64,000 nucleotides of DNA from AP-15 sp963698995. GTDB lineage: Bacteria > Pseudomonadota > Alphaproteobacteria > ATCC43930 > CGMCC-115725. Positions 17,005-27,455 of this stretch are shown here, in pieces. Location: positions 13,712-77,711 of the forward strand of contig CAVOTD010000066.1 of the NCBI GenBank assembly GCA_963698995.1. Reading direction: 5' to 3'. Made by a program: the position numbers and the translations under genes. Under the pieces are notes generated by a model. It had not been told where the DNA came from. It was given only the letters and a program-made list of their open reading frames with translations, and did not search any database. Position 1 is the first letter of the stretch; each line of letters begins with the position of its first letter.

Positions 17005-17987
17005 GGCGCCGGCCGGAACACCCAAATCGCTGCCGGCTCCTTCGAGCGCGCCCGCACGGCGACATACAGCCGGTCGAGCTCGGGCACGAACAGGGAGGTG
17101 CGCGCACCCGGCACAGTCGGTACGCGGGCAACCGTCCGATAGCCTCCGTCGCTCGGCTCGAGCACGTCGACCGCCCCTTCGCCGCAGCTCACATAGACTC
17201 GGCGGCGCTTGGTGTCGGCGAACACATCATCGGCATCGCCGCAGGTCTCGACCTTGGTCATGACATGGCCGTCCGGGCCGGAAAGCGCCAGCAAGGTCGG
17301 CGGGCTGCGAAAGACGACGAGCACCCGATGCGCGTCGGCGTCGATCGCCATCGGGAAATTCGCGCTCTGGCCTTGCGTCGGCAGCGATCGGCGGTCGCCG
17401 GTGTCGAGCCCCACGACTTCGATCTCACGGGCGTCCGGCACGTTGACAAAGACCTGGGTGCCGGTTTCGTCGATCTGAAAACCCTCCGGATGACCCTTCA
17501 GAGGGATATCGGCCAGCTTGGTCCGGCTGGCCGGATCGACCACCGCAAGGGCACCCTTGCCGTAGCCGACCAGCACCCGGTTGCGCCGGGCGTCGACCCG
17601 CACATTATCGGCGTCGTCGCGGAGCTCGATATGCCCGGTCGGCGTGAAATCCTCGCCGGCCAGCACCCGCACCGAGCCGTCGCCGGCGTTCGCGACAAAT
17701 ACGCTGTCGGCAAACGGGACATAGGCGACGCCTTGCGGTTCGCTAAAGCCAGGGATGGTGCGCAGCACTTTGCCGGCGGCCAGATCGACCACCCCCAAGC
17801 TGTTGTTGCCAAGTTCGGCGACGAACAGCCGCTGCCGCCTCACATCGACGCCAAGATGGTCTATCCGGCCGCTCACCGCGCCGAGCGGGATCTTCGCTTC
17901 CAGTGCGAGAGGCGTGCCGGCGGACTGAGCCACGAGGGTGGCCGGCCATATCAGGCCGGCCATCAAAAGGGCCGTACGCGCAAGCAC
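17001..17987 (-). CDS. YncE-family secreted beta-propeller protein
   Basis: 328 residues with a signal peptide ending near TLVAQSAG. At least five repeats of the YncE type follow, each pairing a strand such as RQRLFVAELGNNSLGVVDL, VFVANAGDGSVRVL or VLVGYGKGALAVVDP with a short turn, consistent with a seven-bladed propeller in the periplasm. It lies 2 bases after the DUF1259 gene and overlaps the next gene by 4, so all three are translated from one message. Ligand unknown. Confidence 0.85.
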   Translation of the reverse strand: MLARTALLMAGLIWPATLVAQSAGTPLALEAKIPLGAVSGRIDHLGVDVRRQRLFVAELGNNSLGVVDLAAGKVLRTIPGFSEPQGVAYVPFADSVFVANAGDGSVRVLAGEDFTPTGHIELRDDADNVRVDARRNRVLVGYGKGALAVVDPASRTKLADIPLKGHPEGFQIDETGTQVFVNVPDAREIEVVGLDTGDRRSLPTQGQSANFPMAIDADAHRVLVVFRSPPTLLALSGPDGHVMTKVETCGDADDVFADTKRRRVYVSCGEGAVDVLEPSDGGYRTVARVPTVPGARTSLFVPELDRLYVAVRARSKEPAAIWVFRPAP

Positions 17988-17989
17988 GC

Positions 17990-18880
17990 TCAGCTCTTGG
18001 CAATATTGATTTGCGCGAGCGCAGCCTTCAGCCCTTCGGCGAGTTTCTTGGCGTCGTCATTGGCCCAGAAATGCATGAAATAAAGGCGCGGCTGGTCGTC
18101 GAGCATGTGGTTGTGGATCGCCGTGACCTCGATCCCGTGGTCACGCAAAGCCTTCAACACCGGGTTCACTTCTTTGGCGATCAGCACGAAATCGCCGGTT
18201 ATCGCGGCTTTGCCGCCGCCGGTCGGCTGGAAATTGATCGCATTGGCCGAGCCCATTGGCGGCGGGACATTCATGCCGCCGTCCTTGATGGGTTCGGCGC
18301 GCGGTATGCCGAACTGGTAGACGCCGCCGTTATTGGTGCCTTTGGCGCCCAGTATCTGATCGATCGCGGTGGTGTCGAGATCGATCGGCGGCGGCGGCGC
18401 GGCGGGGGCGGCAGAAAACGGCGTCTTGCTCTCGGCGAGCGCGGTGTGGAGCGCCGCCGCCAGCTTTACCGGATCGCCGTTCGCCTGCACATGCATGTAC
18501 ATTGTGAAAGGCTGGTTGCGCAGCAGGTGATTGTGCAGTGCCGTCACCTCGATGCCGCTCGCCGCGAGCTTTGTCATGACCGGAGCGACCTCGTCCATGG
18601 TCAGCACCAGATCGCCCATCACCATGCCCTGCTCGCCCATCTTCTCGAAGGCGAGCCAGCCGCCGAGCGCAAAACCGGGTTTCAGCTCAACACCGTCGAG
18701 TGTGGCTTTGATATCGGTGCGCGGTAGGCCGACGCGGTAGACGCCGCCCGGCATCGCCGAGCCGGTCTTTCCAAGCGCCTCGCCAACGCGCGTCTGCCAG
18801 TTGTCATCGGCGGCAAAGGCAAGGCCGGACATTCCGGCGAGAAGAGCCGCCAGCGCCACCATTCGCATATGGAACTTCAT
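17990..18880 (-). CDS. DUF1259 (LppY/LpqO family) periplasmic protein, two repeats
   Basis: 296 residues; ATG at 18880 chosen because GGAGG lies 6 bases before it, whereas the ATG at 18886 touches that site. A signal peptide ends AGLAFAADD. The protein contains two DUF1259 repeats, each with VYRVGLPR or VYQFGIPR at its start, a LVLTMDEVAPVM or FVLIAKEVNPVL middle, and an ALHNHLL or AIHNHML end, so one internal duplication built it. The paired HNH motifs could bind metal. Function unknown; the position after chrA suggests a metal or oxyanion stress role. Confidence 0.88.
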   Translation of the reverse strand: MKFHMRMVALAALLAGMSGLAFAADDNWQTRVGEALGKTGSAMPGGVYRVGLPRTDIKATLDGVELKPGFALGGWLAFEKMGEQGMVMGDLVLTMDEVAPVMTKLAASGIEVTALHNHLLRNQPFTMYMHVQANGDPVKLAAALHTALAESKTPFSAAPAAPPPPIDLDTTAIDQILGAKGTNNGGVYQFGIPRAEPIKDGGMNVPPPMGSANAINFQPTGGGKAAITGDFVLIAKEVNPVLKALRDHGIEVTAIHNHMLDDQPRLYFMHFWANDDAKKLAEGLKAALAQINIAKS

Positions 18881-18933
18881 CCTCATCCTCCTTCAAAAGG
18901 CGTGGAAGCGGGCAGATTGTGGTCCGCCACCTA

Positions 18934-20335
18934 TCATCGGATTGCCGCGACGAGGTAGAGCACAACCCCGGCCGCCGAGCAGGCCAGCAAGGTCTGGATC
19001 ATGCCGGCCTTGAAACGGAAGATCGCAATGATGGCGGCGATGGAAAAGAGGACCGCCCACGGTTCGATGCTCGCCGCCACCGGCGCATCAAAGGAGAGGC
19101 CGAAGGCTCGCACATGCGTTGACTGGCCGAACCATGTGTGCAGCGCAAACCAGATCGCGAGGTTGAGGATGACGCCGACAACCGCGGCGGTGATCCCGGC
19201 GAGCGCGCCGTTCAGCAGCTTGTTGTCGCGCAGACCTTCGATAAAGGGTGCCCCAAGACCGATCCACAGGAAGCACGGCACGAAGGTGCACCATGTTGCG
19301 AGCAGGCCGCCGAATGTGCCTGCTACCATCGGCGGCAGCGAGCCTGGATGCCGGAAGGCCGCCAGAAATCCGACGAACTGGACGACCATGATCAGCGGGC
19401 CCGGCGTCGTCTCGGCCATGCCGAGCCCGTCCAGCATCTCGCCGGGTTTGAGCCAGCCGTAGGTCTCGACTGCCTGCTGCGCCATGTAGGCGAGTACCGC
19501 GTAGGCGCCACCGAAGGTGACAACGGCCATCTTCGAGAAAAAGGCGGCGATATCGCTGATAGACGTTGCCAGTACCGAGCATCGCCATCAGCGCGAGTAC
19601 TGGCACGAGCCACAGCGCGAGCCATATGGCCGAGACGCGCATCGCGCGCACGACCGTCGGCCGGGCGTGCTCGGGCAGCTCCTCGCCGAGCAGGCTTTCC
19701 ACCGAGCTGCCTGCCGCTCCGCCATGGCCGTTACCGCCGACTTGAAACGCCCTCGACCCGGCGCGCGCACCGACAAAGCCGATGATGCCGGCGGAGAGCA
19801 CGATCAGCGGAAACGGCATGCCAAGAAAGAAGATGCCGATGAAAGCCGAGGCAGCGACCCCGAGCATCGGCCAGCTCTTGAGCGCACGACTGCCGACGCG
19901 ATGAACCGCGCTCAGCACGATCGCGAGCACGGCCGCTTTGAGTCCGAAGAACAGCGCCGCGACTGCCGGCACATTGCCGAAGGCGGCGTAGACATAGCTC
20001 AACGCCATGATGCAGAAGATGCCGGGTACGATGAAAAGCCCGCCGGCAATGATCGCGCCCGGCCAGCGGTGCATCAGCCAGCCGATATAGGTCGCAAGCT
20101 GCTGCGCCTCGGGTCCGGGCAGCAGCATGCAGTAACTCAGCGCATGCAGGAACCGCGTCTCGCCGACCCATCGCTTCTCGTCGACGATGATGCGGTGCAT
20201 CACCGCGATCTGGCCGGCGGGCCCGCCAAAGCTGAGCGCGGCGACGCGCAGCCAGACCCGGGTCGCCTCGCCGAGGGAGACGCCGTGAGCGGGGCCGGTG
20301 CGGCGAACGGCATCGGCGAGGGAAGCTTCGGCCAT
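18934..20335 (-). CDS. chrA: ChrA chromate transporter (frameshifted in this assembly)
   Basis: About 466 residues with two homologous halves of membrane helices. Half 1 has VWLRVAALSFGGPAGQIAVMHRI and SYCMLLPGPEAQQLATY, half 2 has MAVVTFGGAYAVLAYM and ETTPGPLIMVVQF; these FGG and PGP motifs are the family signature. The first two thirds read in one frame and the rest in another; the shift is near 19562. The span of 1402 bases is 467 codons plus one, as one inserted base would give. The start at 20335 has AGGAGA upstream. It exports chromate using the proton gradient. Confidence 0.88.
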
Positions 20336-20346
20336 CGCTTCTCCTC

Positions 20347-21156
20347 TCAGGCGCTCGCCGGAGGCGTCCAGTTGTGGGTCTCCCCCTGCAAGGAGCGGCA
20401 CCAGGTGTAGAGGGCGTCGTACATCACCATCCCATGCGCGAGCATCGCGTGGTCGTCCGCAAAATTGGCGGAGAGCCCGAGCGACAGGGCGAGCAGGCCG
20501 GGCGATTGCGGCGAGAGCTCGAGACGCGCCGTATCGGCGCCGCGCACAATCAGCGCCAATGCGTCGAGTGCTCGATCTTCGATGCCATAAACCTCGAGAA
20601 AGGCATCGAAGCTGCACCGCTCACCGTCATGCGAGAACGGCTCGGCACCGGGGATGTCATAGGCCGTGGCACCGGTTTCCGCGGCAACGGCAAAGACCCG
20701 TTCGGTCGGCACGAACAGGAATTCGGCTGCCGGATCGATAAACCGCCGGATCAGCCAGGGACAGGCGATCCGATCGATTTTGGGGCGCTCGCGGGTGACC
20801 CAGGAGCGTCGTTCCGCATCCCGCCTGTTGCGCATCGGCAACCGGTTCTCGGCCCATCCGGCGATTCCATATTCGAGATACTTTGCGTCCACGCCGGCGC
20901 GCCGTAGAGCCGACGCCGCTTCCTGGCCGACTTCATGGCCATGGGCACAGTAGACAATAACCTTGCGTCCCGGCGGCAGCTCCCGACACCAGTTTTCGAT
21001 TTCGTCAGGATCTCGTCGGATTGCACCGACGATCATCCGATTGTCGGCAGCAAATGCTGAAAGGCGCCGAACGTCGATCAGGATAGGCGCCGCGGCCGTG
21101 CCGATCGCGCCGTATAGATCCTTAGAGGAAGAGAAATGGGGTTTCGATCCGTCCAT
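20347..21156 (-). CDS. rhodanese-ChrB fusion, chromate resistance protein
   Basis: 269 residues. The first 100 are a rhodanese domain (ILIDVRRLSAFAADN, active-site Cys in VIVYCAHGHEVGQ). The C-terminal part is a ChrB domain: RPKIDRIACPWLIRRFIDP, FDAFLEVYGIEDRALDALA and a late DDHAMLAHGMVMYDALYTWC. ChrB-type domains are linked to sensing or handling chromate, and rhodanese fusions of this sort occur upstream of chrA in several proteobacteria. It precedes chrA by 11 bases, so both are co-transcribed. Confidence 0.85.
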   Translation of the reverse strand: MDGSKPHFSSSKDLYGAIGTAAAPILIDVRRLSAFAADNRMIVGAIRRDPDEIENWCRELPPGRKVIVYCAHGHEVGQEAASALRRAGVDAKYLEYGIAGWAENRLPMRNRRDAERRSWVTRERPKIDRIACPWLIRRFIDPAAEFLFVPTERVFAVAAETGATAYDIPGAEPFSHDGERCSFDAFLEVYGIEDRALDALALIVRGADTARLELSPQSPGLLALSLGLSANFADDHAMLAHGMVMYDALYTWCRSLQGETHNWTPPASA

Positions 21157-21299
21157 GTATGCGCACTCCTCGCGTGAGCGAAGTTGCGCAGAACTTGGAC
21201 GAGGCGCCGTCTAACGGGGTGCCTGCATTACCCCGATGCCTTTCATCGTAGATCGGGCTTGCGACGGATCGCAACCATTAAGGAGCTGCAGCGCCGAAC

Positions 21300-21776
21300 T
21301 CAGTGGGCTTCCCGCCGCAGTAGCAGGCCGTCCAGCAACATGGCCGCGACGCCGATGCAAATCGCGCTGTCGGCCAAGTTGAAGGCCGGCCAATGCAAAG
21401 AGCCGATGTGGAAGTCGAGAAAATCGACAACCGCACCGAGGCGGACCCGGTCGATGACGTTGCCGACTGCGCCGCCGATGATCAGCCCAATCGCGACGGC
21501 GAGGAAGGGGCTTCCGGCTCGGCTCAGCCAATAAATCAGCACCGCCACGATTGCGGCAGCCGCGAACGAGAAGACGAGGGCGTTAAATCCGGCGCCGCCA
21601 TTGAACAGGCCAAAGCTGATGCCGCGATTGTACGTCAATGCGAGATTGAAGAATGACGTTACCGTCACGCGATCGCCGACGACGCGCCCGGCGAAAACTG
21701 CGAGAACCGCGGCCTTGCTGAGCTGATCGAGGATCACGACGACAACTGCTGTGGCGAGCCCGCGCGCCAGTATCAT
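21300..21776 (-). CDS. lspA: lipoprotein signal peptidase II
   Basis: 158 residues from the ATG at 21776, which overlaps the ileS stop (ATGA). Four hydrophobic helices and the conserved blocks of LspA are present: ILDQLSKAAV, FFNLALTYNRGISFG, GGAVGNVIDRVRLGAVVDFL and AFNLADSAICIG, which carry the two catalytic Asp residues (VIDR and NLAD). It removes the signal peptide from diacylglyceryl-modified prolipoproteins at the inner membrane. The gene order ileS-lspA is conserved in many bacteria. Confidence 0.95.
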   Translation of the reverse strand: MILARGLATAVVVVILDQLSKAAVLAVFAGRVVGDRVTVTSFFNLALTYNRGISFGLFNGGAGFNALVFSFAAAAIVAVLIYWLSRAGSPFLAVAIGLIIGGAVGNVIDRVRLGAVVDFLDFHIGSLHWPAFNLADSAICIGVAAMLLDGLLLRREAH

Positions 21777-24633
21777 CCGGTGCTCTCCGCGGCCGGCTGC
21801 ATAGCAGCCCGATCGATGACGGCAGCGCATCGCCGACACAGATCGGAGTGGCCCGGCACGTGGCCGACCTCTGGCAACACCCTCCAGCAGCGCTCGCAGC
21901 GCTCTCCGGGCGCCGGCGCCACTCGCGCGCCGACATTCGGCACATCCGGCAGAGTGAAAGCGTCCTCGGGTATCGGCTCGGGCCGCACTGTTGCTGCCGA
22001 CGTGATGCACAATTCGGCGAGATCGACCTCGGCGAGCAGATCGGCCAGCCGTTGCGGGACAAAGAGCTCGACGGCGGCCTGCAGGCTCGATCCCAACCGC
22101 TTCGCTCCACGCTCGAGCTCGAGCGCGCCGGTGACGACGCGGCGCACATCGCGCAACTCCGCCCAGCGTAGACCAAGCGCCTCATCACGCCATAGGGCCG
22201 GCACGTCGGCATAGAGCTCGAGATGGATGCTCACCCCCGGCGCGTCACCGTGACGAGCGAGCCAAGCCTCTTCGGCGGTGAAGCAAATAACCGGGGCCAG
22301 CCAGCGCGCCAAGCAGTCGAAGCTCCGGTCGAGGACGGTGCGCACCGCGCGTCGCCGGATATCGTCCGGCGCATCGCAATAGAGCCGGTCCTTGCGGATG
22401 TCGAAATAAAAGGCCGAGAGATCGGTCGCGCAGAAATTATGCAACGCCGCGAACATGCCGTGGAAATCGAACGCTTCGACCGAACCACGAACCGTCCTGT
22501 CGAGCTCCGCCAGCCGATGCAGGACCCAGCGTTCGAGTTCCGGCATCGCCTCGATCCCGACCTTCTCGGCGTCGCAAAAACCGTCTAGCGCGCCCAACAG
22601 GTAGCGCAGCGTGTTGCGTAGGCGGCGATAGGCATCGCTGTGGCGTTTCAAGATCTCCGGGCCGATGCGGACATCCTCGGAGTAATCCGACCCGACGACC
22701 CAAAGGCGCAGGATGTCGGCCCCGCTCTGCTGCATGACCTGCTGTGGCGCAATCACGTTGCCGAGCGACTTCGACATTTTGCGCCCGTCTTCGTCGAGTA
22801 CGAACCCGTGCGTCAGCACGGCATCGTAAGGGGCGCGGCCGCGCGTTCCGCAGGCCTCGATCAGCGAGGATTGAAACCAGCCGCGATGTTGATCCGAGCC
22901 TTCGAGGTAGAGATCGGCGGGCCAACGGAGCTCAGGCCGTTGCTCGAGCACAAACGCGTGTGTCGAGCCCGAATCGAACCAGACCTCGACAATATCGGTA
23001 ACCTTCTCCCACTCGGCAGCGTCATAGGCGTTGCCGAGAAATTCCGTCGGGTCTGCGGTAAACCAGACATCCGCTCCGGCTTGCTCGACGGCGGCGGCGA
23101 TGCGTTCGACGACGACCGGATCGCGCAGCGGCTCGCCGGTTTCGCGATGGGTAAAGACAGCGATCGGCACACCCCAGGCGCGTTGACGCGAGACGCACCA
23201 GTCCGGCCGGCTCTCGACCATCGCCTCGATCCGGTTACGGCCTTGCGGCGGGATCCAGCGGGTCTCGGCAATCGCTGCCAGCGCGGTCTGCCGCAAGCCG
23301 TTCGTCTCCATGCCGATGAACCACTGCGGAGTGTTGCGAAAGATCAGCGGCGCCTTCGATCGCCAGGAATGCGGGTAGGAATGCACCAACGTGCCGCGGG
23401 CCAGGAGCCCGCCGGCTTGGTCGATCGCCGCGATGACCGCCTCGTTCGCGTCTCCTTGCCGGCCGTCCGGCCGATAGATCGTACGGCCGGCGAAGAGCGG
23501 CACATTCGGGAGATAAATGCCCATCGGCAGAAACCGTGTCCGGCACCGGCAATTGGTTCGCCTGGCCGAGCTCGAAATCGTCGGCGCCGTGTCCGGGAGC
23601 GATGTGCACGAGCCCAGTCCCCTGATCGGCCTCGACAAAGCTTGCCGCCAGCGATGGGACATCGAAATCGTATCCCTGCCCGCGCAGCGGATGCGCTGCC
23701 AAAGTCCCGGCGAGCGCACTCGCCAGGAAAACGATCGATTACCGAATATTCGTCGATCCCGACGCGCGCGGCTAGCTCCTCGACCAAGGGTTCGCTGCCA
23801 GCAGGGTCTCGCCCGGCCTCGCCCGGCTGCCTTCCGCCGCTTTTTCCACTCGGATCACCACGTAATCGAGGGCGGCACTGAAGGCGATGGCCCGGTTGCC
23901 GGGCAAGGTCCAGGGTGTCGTCGTCCAGATCACCGCCGCGGCGCCGGCGCAGCGTCGGCCGGACGGCGCGCAGGATCGGGAAACGCACCCAGACAGTGGT
24001 CGATTTGTGGTCGTGATACTCGACTTCCGCCTCGGCCAGGGCGGTCTGCTCGACGACCGACCACAATACCGGCTTCGATCCTTTGTACAGCGCGCCATTG
24101 AGCAGAAACTTGCCGATCTCGCGAACGATCTGCGCCTCGGCCGAATAGGCCATCGTCGTGTAGGGATTGTCCCAATCGCCGACGACACCGAGCCGCTTGA
24201 AGTCGCGCTTCTGCACCTCGATCCAATGCGCCGCGAATTCGCGGCACTCGCGGCGGAACTGGTCGATCGGCACACTGTCCTTCGATTGCTTCTTGGCCCG
24301 GTACTTCTCCTCGACAATCCATTCGATCGGCAGGCCGTGGCAGTCCCAGCCCGGCACATACGGCGCGTCCTTGCCGAGCATCTGCTGGGCGCGGTTGACC
24401 ACATCCTTGAGGATCTTGTTGAGCGCGGTGCCGAGATGAATGTCGCCGTTGGCGTAGGGCGGTCCGTCGTGCAGAACAAATTTCTCGCGCCCGCGCGACG
24501 TCTCGCGCAACCGGCAATAGAGGTTCATTTCCTCCCAGCGCGCGAGGATCAGCGGCTCGCGGTTTGGCAAGTCCCCCCGCATCGGGAACCCAGTCCTGGG
24601 CAGAAAGACGGTCGGACGATAATCCGTCGACAT
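21773..24633 (-). CDS. ileS: isoleucyl-tRNA synthetase (four frameshifts in this assembly)
   Basis: About 953 residues from the ATG at 24633, normal for IleRS. Present are the HIGH-type motif in PYANGDIHLGTALN, WDCHGLPIEW, the TTPWTLPGN editing-domain block, DGRKMSKSLGN (KMSKS loop) and a C-terminal zinc finger CERCWRVL with CRRC. The frame changes four times: near 23940, 23797, 23720 and 23535. Each piece is conserved, and an essential synthetase cannot be missing, so these are assembly indels. It charges tRNA-Ile in the cytoplasm. Confidence 0.93.
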
Positions 24634-24720
24634 GGGCAAAGCACTTTCTGGAGCGAACCAGGTAAATAAGGAACGGCCCGCACCCCGTCAACGAAGGCAC
24701 CATCGGCAGGGCTGCAGGCG

Positions 24721-25640
24721 CTATGGGTGGGCCGGAATAGCGGCGAGCATGGCGCGAGCCCGGACAGCGTCATCGGCGATTTGCGCCTTCAGCTGGTCGA
24801 CACCGGCGAATTTCCGCTCCGGCCGGATGAAATCGACGAGGGCGACGCGCAAATGGCGTCCGTAGAGGTCGACGTCGGTATCAAAGAGGTGCGCCTCGAG
24901 ACGCGGCACCAAGCCTCCGACGGTCGGGCGAAAACCGATATTGGCGACCCCGTCGACGGTGCGACCGGCGAGCGGATCGTCGGGACCGTCGCCGGAAATC
25001 CGTACGGCATAGACCCCGAAGGCCGGGTGCAGATAGTCGTCGAGCCCGAGGTTGGCGGTCGGAAAGCCGATCGTCCTGCCGCGCCTGTCGCCGGTCGCGA
25101 CACGGCCGTCGATTTCCCAGTATCGGCCGAGAAGCGCCGCCGCCTCACGCGGGGCTTCCCGGCTTTCAACAATTCACGGATATGGGTCGACGAATAGATG
25201 GTCTCACCCTCGCCGCGCACCGGCTCCAACACGGTGACCCCGAAGCCATGTTGCAGACCTGCGGTGCGCAAGAGATCGGATGTTCCGCGGCGGCGGTTGC
25301 CAAAGGTGCAATCCCAGCCGACCACGACGTGCGAGGCGCCGATCGCGCCAACGATGATTTCGGCGATGAAATCCTCGGCGCTTTTGATCGAAAAGGCGAG
25401 ATCGAAATGCTGAACAAACAGCAGATCGATGCCGAGCCGCGCCAGCTCGCGCTCCTTGACGCGGAACGGGGTCAGCCGAAACGGTTCGGTTGTCGGGACG
25501 AACACACTGCGCGGGTGCGGTTCGAAGGTCAGCACCCCGGTTGGCCAGCCCGGCGCTCGCGCGAGATCGCACACCTGGCCGATCAGCACGGCGTGACCGC
25601 GGTGCAGGCCGTCGAAATTGCCCATTGCAAGGACACGCAT
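24721..25640 (-). CDS. ribF: bifunctional riboflavin kinase/FAD synthetase (frameshifted in this assembly)
   Basis: About 306 residues. The FAD-synthetase half begins AMGNFDGLHRGHAVLIGQ (nucleotidyl transferase HxGH motif) and includes VVVGWDCTFGNRRRGT and YSSTHIRELLKAGKPR. The flavokinase half, in another frame, contains RTIGFPTANL, VANIGFRPT and LEAHLFDTDVDLYGR. The shift is near 25150, just after KAGKPR, and the span fits an extra pair of bases or one lost base. It phosphorylates riboflavin to FMN and adenylates it to FAD. It precedes ileS in the usual order, 87 bases apart. Confidence 0.92.
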
Positions 25641-25819
25641 CCCCGCGGGTGATTCGACCCGGGGCCGGGATGTCGGATGACGCGGATCACAGCAGTTGGG
25701 CGCGGTAGGGTTTCATGATCAACCGGTTGCCGCGAAAATAACCTGACCGGTGCCCGGAGGATAGCGGATCGCATCGATAGGACGGCAGACCCGGCGAAAC
25801 CGGTTATAATAAACGGAAC

Positions 25820-26914
25820 ATGCCGCCGGAGATGGGTTTGCCGCAAACCGCCACGAGACCTGCCGCGATAGCGGCTCTGGAGGACGTCTCCGCGCCGTTA
25901 CGGGAGGCTTGGTATTACGCCGCGCCGAGCCGGCGGCTGAAGCGCCGAGCGATGCTGGCAAAGGTCATGCTCGGCGAGCCGATCCTGATCGGCCGCGACG
26001 CAGCCGGTGCGCTCTTCGCGCTGCGCGATCTGTGTCCGCACCGCGGCATGCGGCTCAGCGCCGGGCGTTTCGACGGACATCGTGTCGAGTGCTGCTACCA
26101 CGGCTGGCAGTTTGACACGAGCGGGCGCTGCACGCTGATCCCCTCGCTGGTGCCAGGGCAGGCGTTTGACCCCGGCCGCATCCATACGCGCAGCTACCCG
26201 GCATGCGAGGTTCAGGGGAATATCTGGGTGTTTTTTGGCAAAGACCCGGCCACCGCCCCGGACATCCCGCTGCTTGAGGGCTTCGACGACGAGCGTCGGC
26301 CCGATCTCGTCGAATGCGTCAATTTCGCCGCCGCGATCGATCACGCCGTCGTCGGGCTAATGGATCCGGCGCATGGACCCTTTGTGCATCGCGCCTGGTG
26401 GTGGCGATCGCGCCGGTCGATCCGGCATAAGGCCAAGGTTTTCACCCCGTCCCCGTTCGGCTTTACGATGGATCGTCACGCCCCGTCACAAAACTCGCGG
26501 GCCTATCGGCTGTTGGGCAGCGCGCCGCAGACAGAGATCGTGTTTCGGCTGCCAAGCGTGCGCGTTGAGCATATCCGCGCCGGCCAGCATCGCGTGGGCA
26601 ATTTGACGGCGATCACGCCGGTCGACGACCGGATGACCGAGATCCATCACTGCGTTTACTGGACCTCGCCTTGGCTCAACGCCCTGAAGCCCTTTCTGCG
26701 CCGCTATGTCCAAGCATTCCTGCAGCAGGACCGCGACATCATGGAGCGCCAGCAGCAAGGGTTGCGGTTCGACCCGCCACTGACCCTGATCGACGACGCC
26801 GACACCCAGGCGAAGTGGTATTATCGACTCAAGCGCGAATACCGCCACGCTTGCGCGGAGGGACGCCCCTTCGTGAACCCGGTAGCGCCGCGCACGCTCG
26901 AATGGCGCAGCTGA
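25820..26914 (+). CDS. Rieske [2Fe-2S] aromatic ring-hydroxylating oxygenase, alpha subunit
   Basis: 364 residues. The Rieske cluster site is CPHRGMRL plus CCYHGWQFD (C-x-H and C-x-x-H) near residue 75. The mononuclear iron site is in IDHAVVGLMDPAHGPFVHRA, with the usual D-x-x-x-x-x-x-x-D-x-x-H-x-x-x-x-H arrangement. It would dioxygenate or demethylate an aromatic or related substrate with electrons from a ferredoxin reductase not encoded nearby. It has no beta-subunit neighbour, which fits the single-component homotrimeric group. Substrate unknown. Confidence 0.9.
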   Translation: MPPEMGLPQTATRPAAIAALEDVSAPLREAWYYAAPSRRLKRRAMLAKVMLGEPILIGRDAAGALFALRDLCPHRGMRLSAGRFDGHRVECCYHGWQFDTSGRCTLIPSLVPGQAFDPGRIHTRSYPACEVQGNIWVFFGKDPATAPDIPLLEGFDDERRPDLVECVNFAAAIDHAVVGLMDPAHGPFVHRAWWWRSRRSIRHKAKVFTPSPFGFTMDRHAPSQNSRAYRLLGSAPQTEIVFRLPSVRVEHIRAGQHRVGNLTAITPVDDRMTEIHHCVYWTSPWLNALKPFLRRYVQAFLQQDRDIMERQQQGLRFDPPLTLIDDADTQAKWYYRLKREYRHACAEGRPFVNPVAPRTLEWRS

Positions 26915-27002
26915 CAGCGCGCCGTCGCGCGATATTGTTTTTATTGCATGATTGCCGTAATCGAGCTGGCGGTAGGACACGACCGGCAGAAGGACGAGCC
27001 AG

Positions 27003-27410
27003 GTGACAACGGAGATCGAGCGCGCGCTGGCCGAGATACACTTCGGTCCGGACGGTCTGGTGCCGGCGATCGCCCAGCAGCACGATACCGGCGAAGTACT
27101 AATGATGGCATGGATGAACCGCGATGCCGTCAGAACGAGCCTGATCGAGCGCCGCGCCTGCTACTGGTCACGATCGCGGGCTAAGCTCTGGCGAAAAGGC
27201 GAGACCTCCGGGCAGGTTCAGCTGCTGCACGAGCTCCGCCTTGATTGCGACGGCGACACCGTGCTGCTGCTGGTCGATCAGCAAGGCGTCGCCTGTCATA
27301 CCGGACGGCGCAACTGTTTTTTCCGAGCTTGGCGAGACGGCGATTGGACAACCATCGCAAAGCCGGAAATCGAGGTGGATTTGCTTTACCCGCGACAGGC
27401 CGACCAATAA
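27003..27410 (+). CDS. hisI: phosphoribosyl-AMP cyclohydrolase
   Basis: 135 residues starting with GTG at 27003, with a GGACGAG ribosome site about 10 bases upstream. The family's conserved run is present: LMMAWMNRDAV, ACYWSRSRAKLWRKGETSG, then DCDGDTVLLLVDQQGVACHTG, where the Asp residues and the Cys bind the zinc and magnesium. It opens the purine ring of phosphoribosyl-AMP in histidine synthesis. The short form without HisE is usual for this group. The other his genes are not in the window. Confidence 0.95.
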   Translation: MTTEIERALAEIHFGPDGLVPAIAQQHDTGEVLMMAWMNRDAVRTSLIERRACYWSRSRAKLWRKGETSGQVQLLHELRLDCDGDTVLLLVDQQGVACHTGRRNCFFRAWRDGDWTTIAKPEIEVDLLYPRQADQ

Positions 27411-27455
27411 GTTCGGTAAGGAGCGGGTGCTACCCGATGCCGGGCCCCGACGCAA

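Noticed and set aside
22640..23881. Plus-strand 413-residue frame over ileS
   Set aside because: It is a GC-driven shadow frame. The minus strand encodes conserved IleRS motifs, including KMSKS, in the same interval.
21773..24633. Split or fused ileS as a genuine two-gene arrangement
   Set aside because: The four frame changes lie within about 400 bases of one another and leave each fragment meaningless without the next. Assembly indels explain them better.
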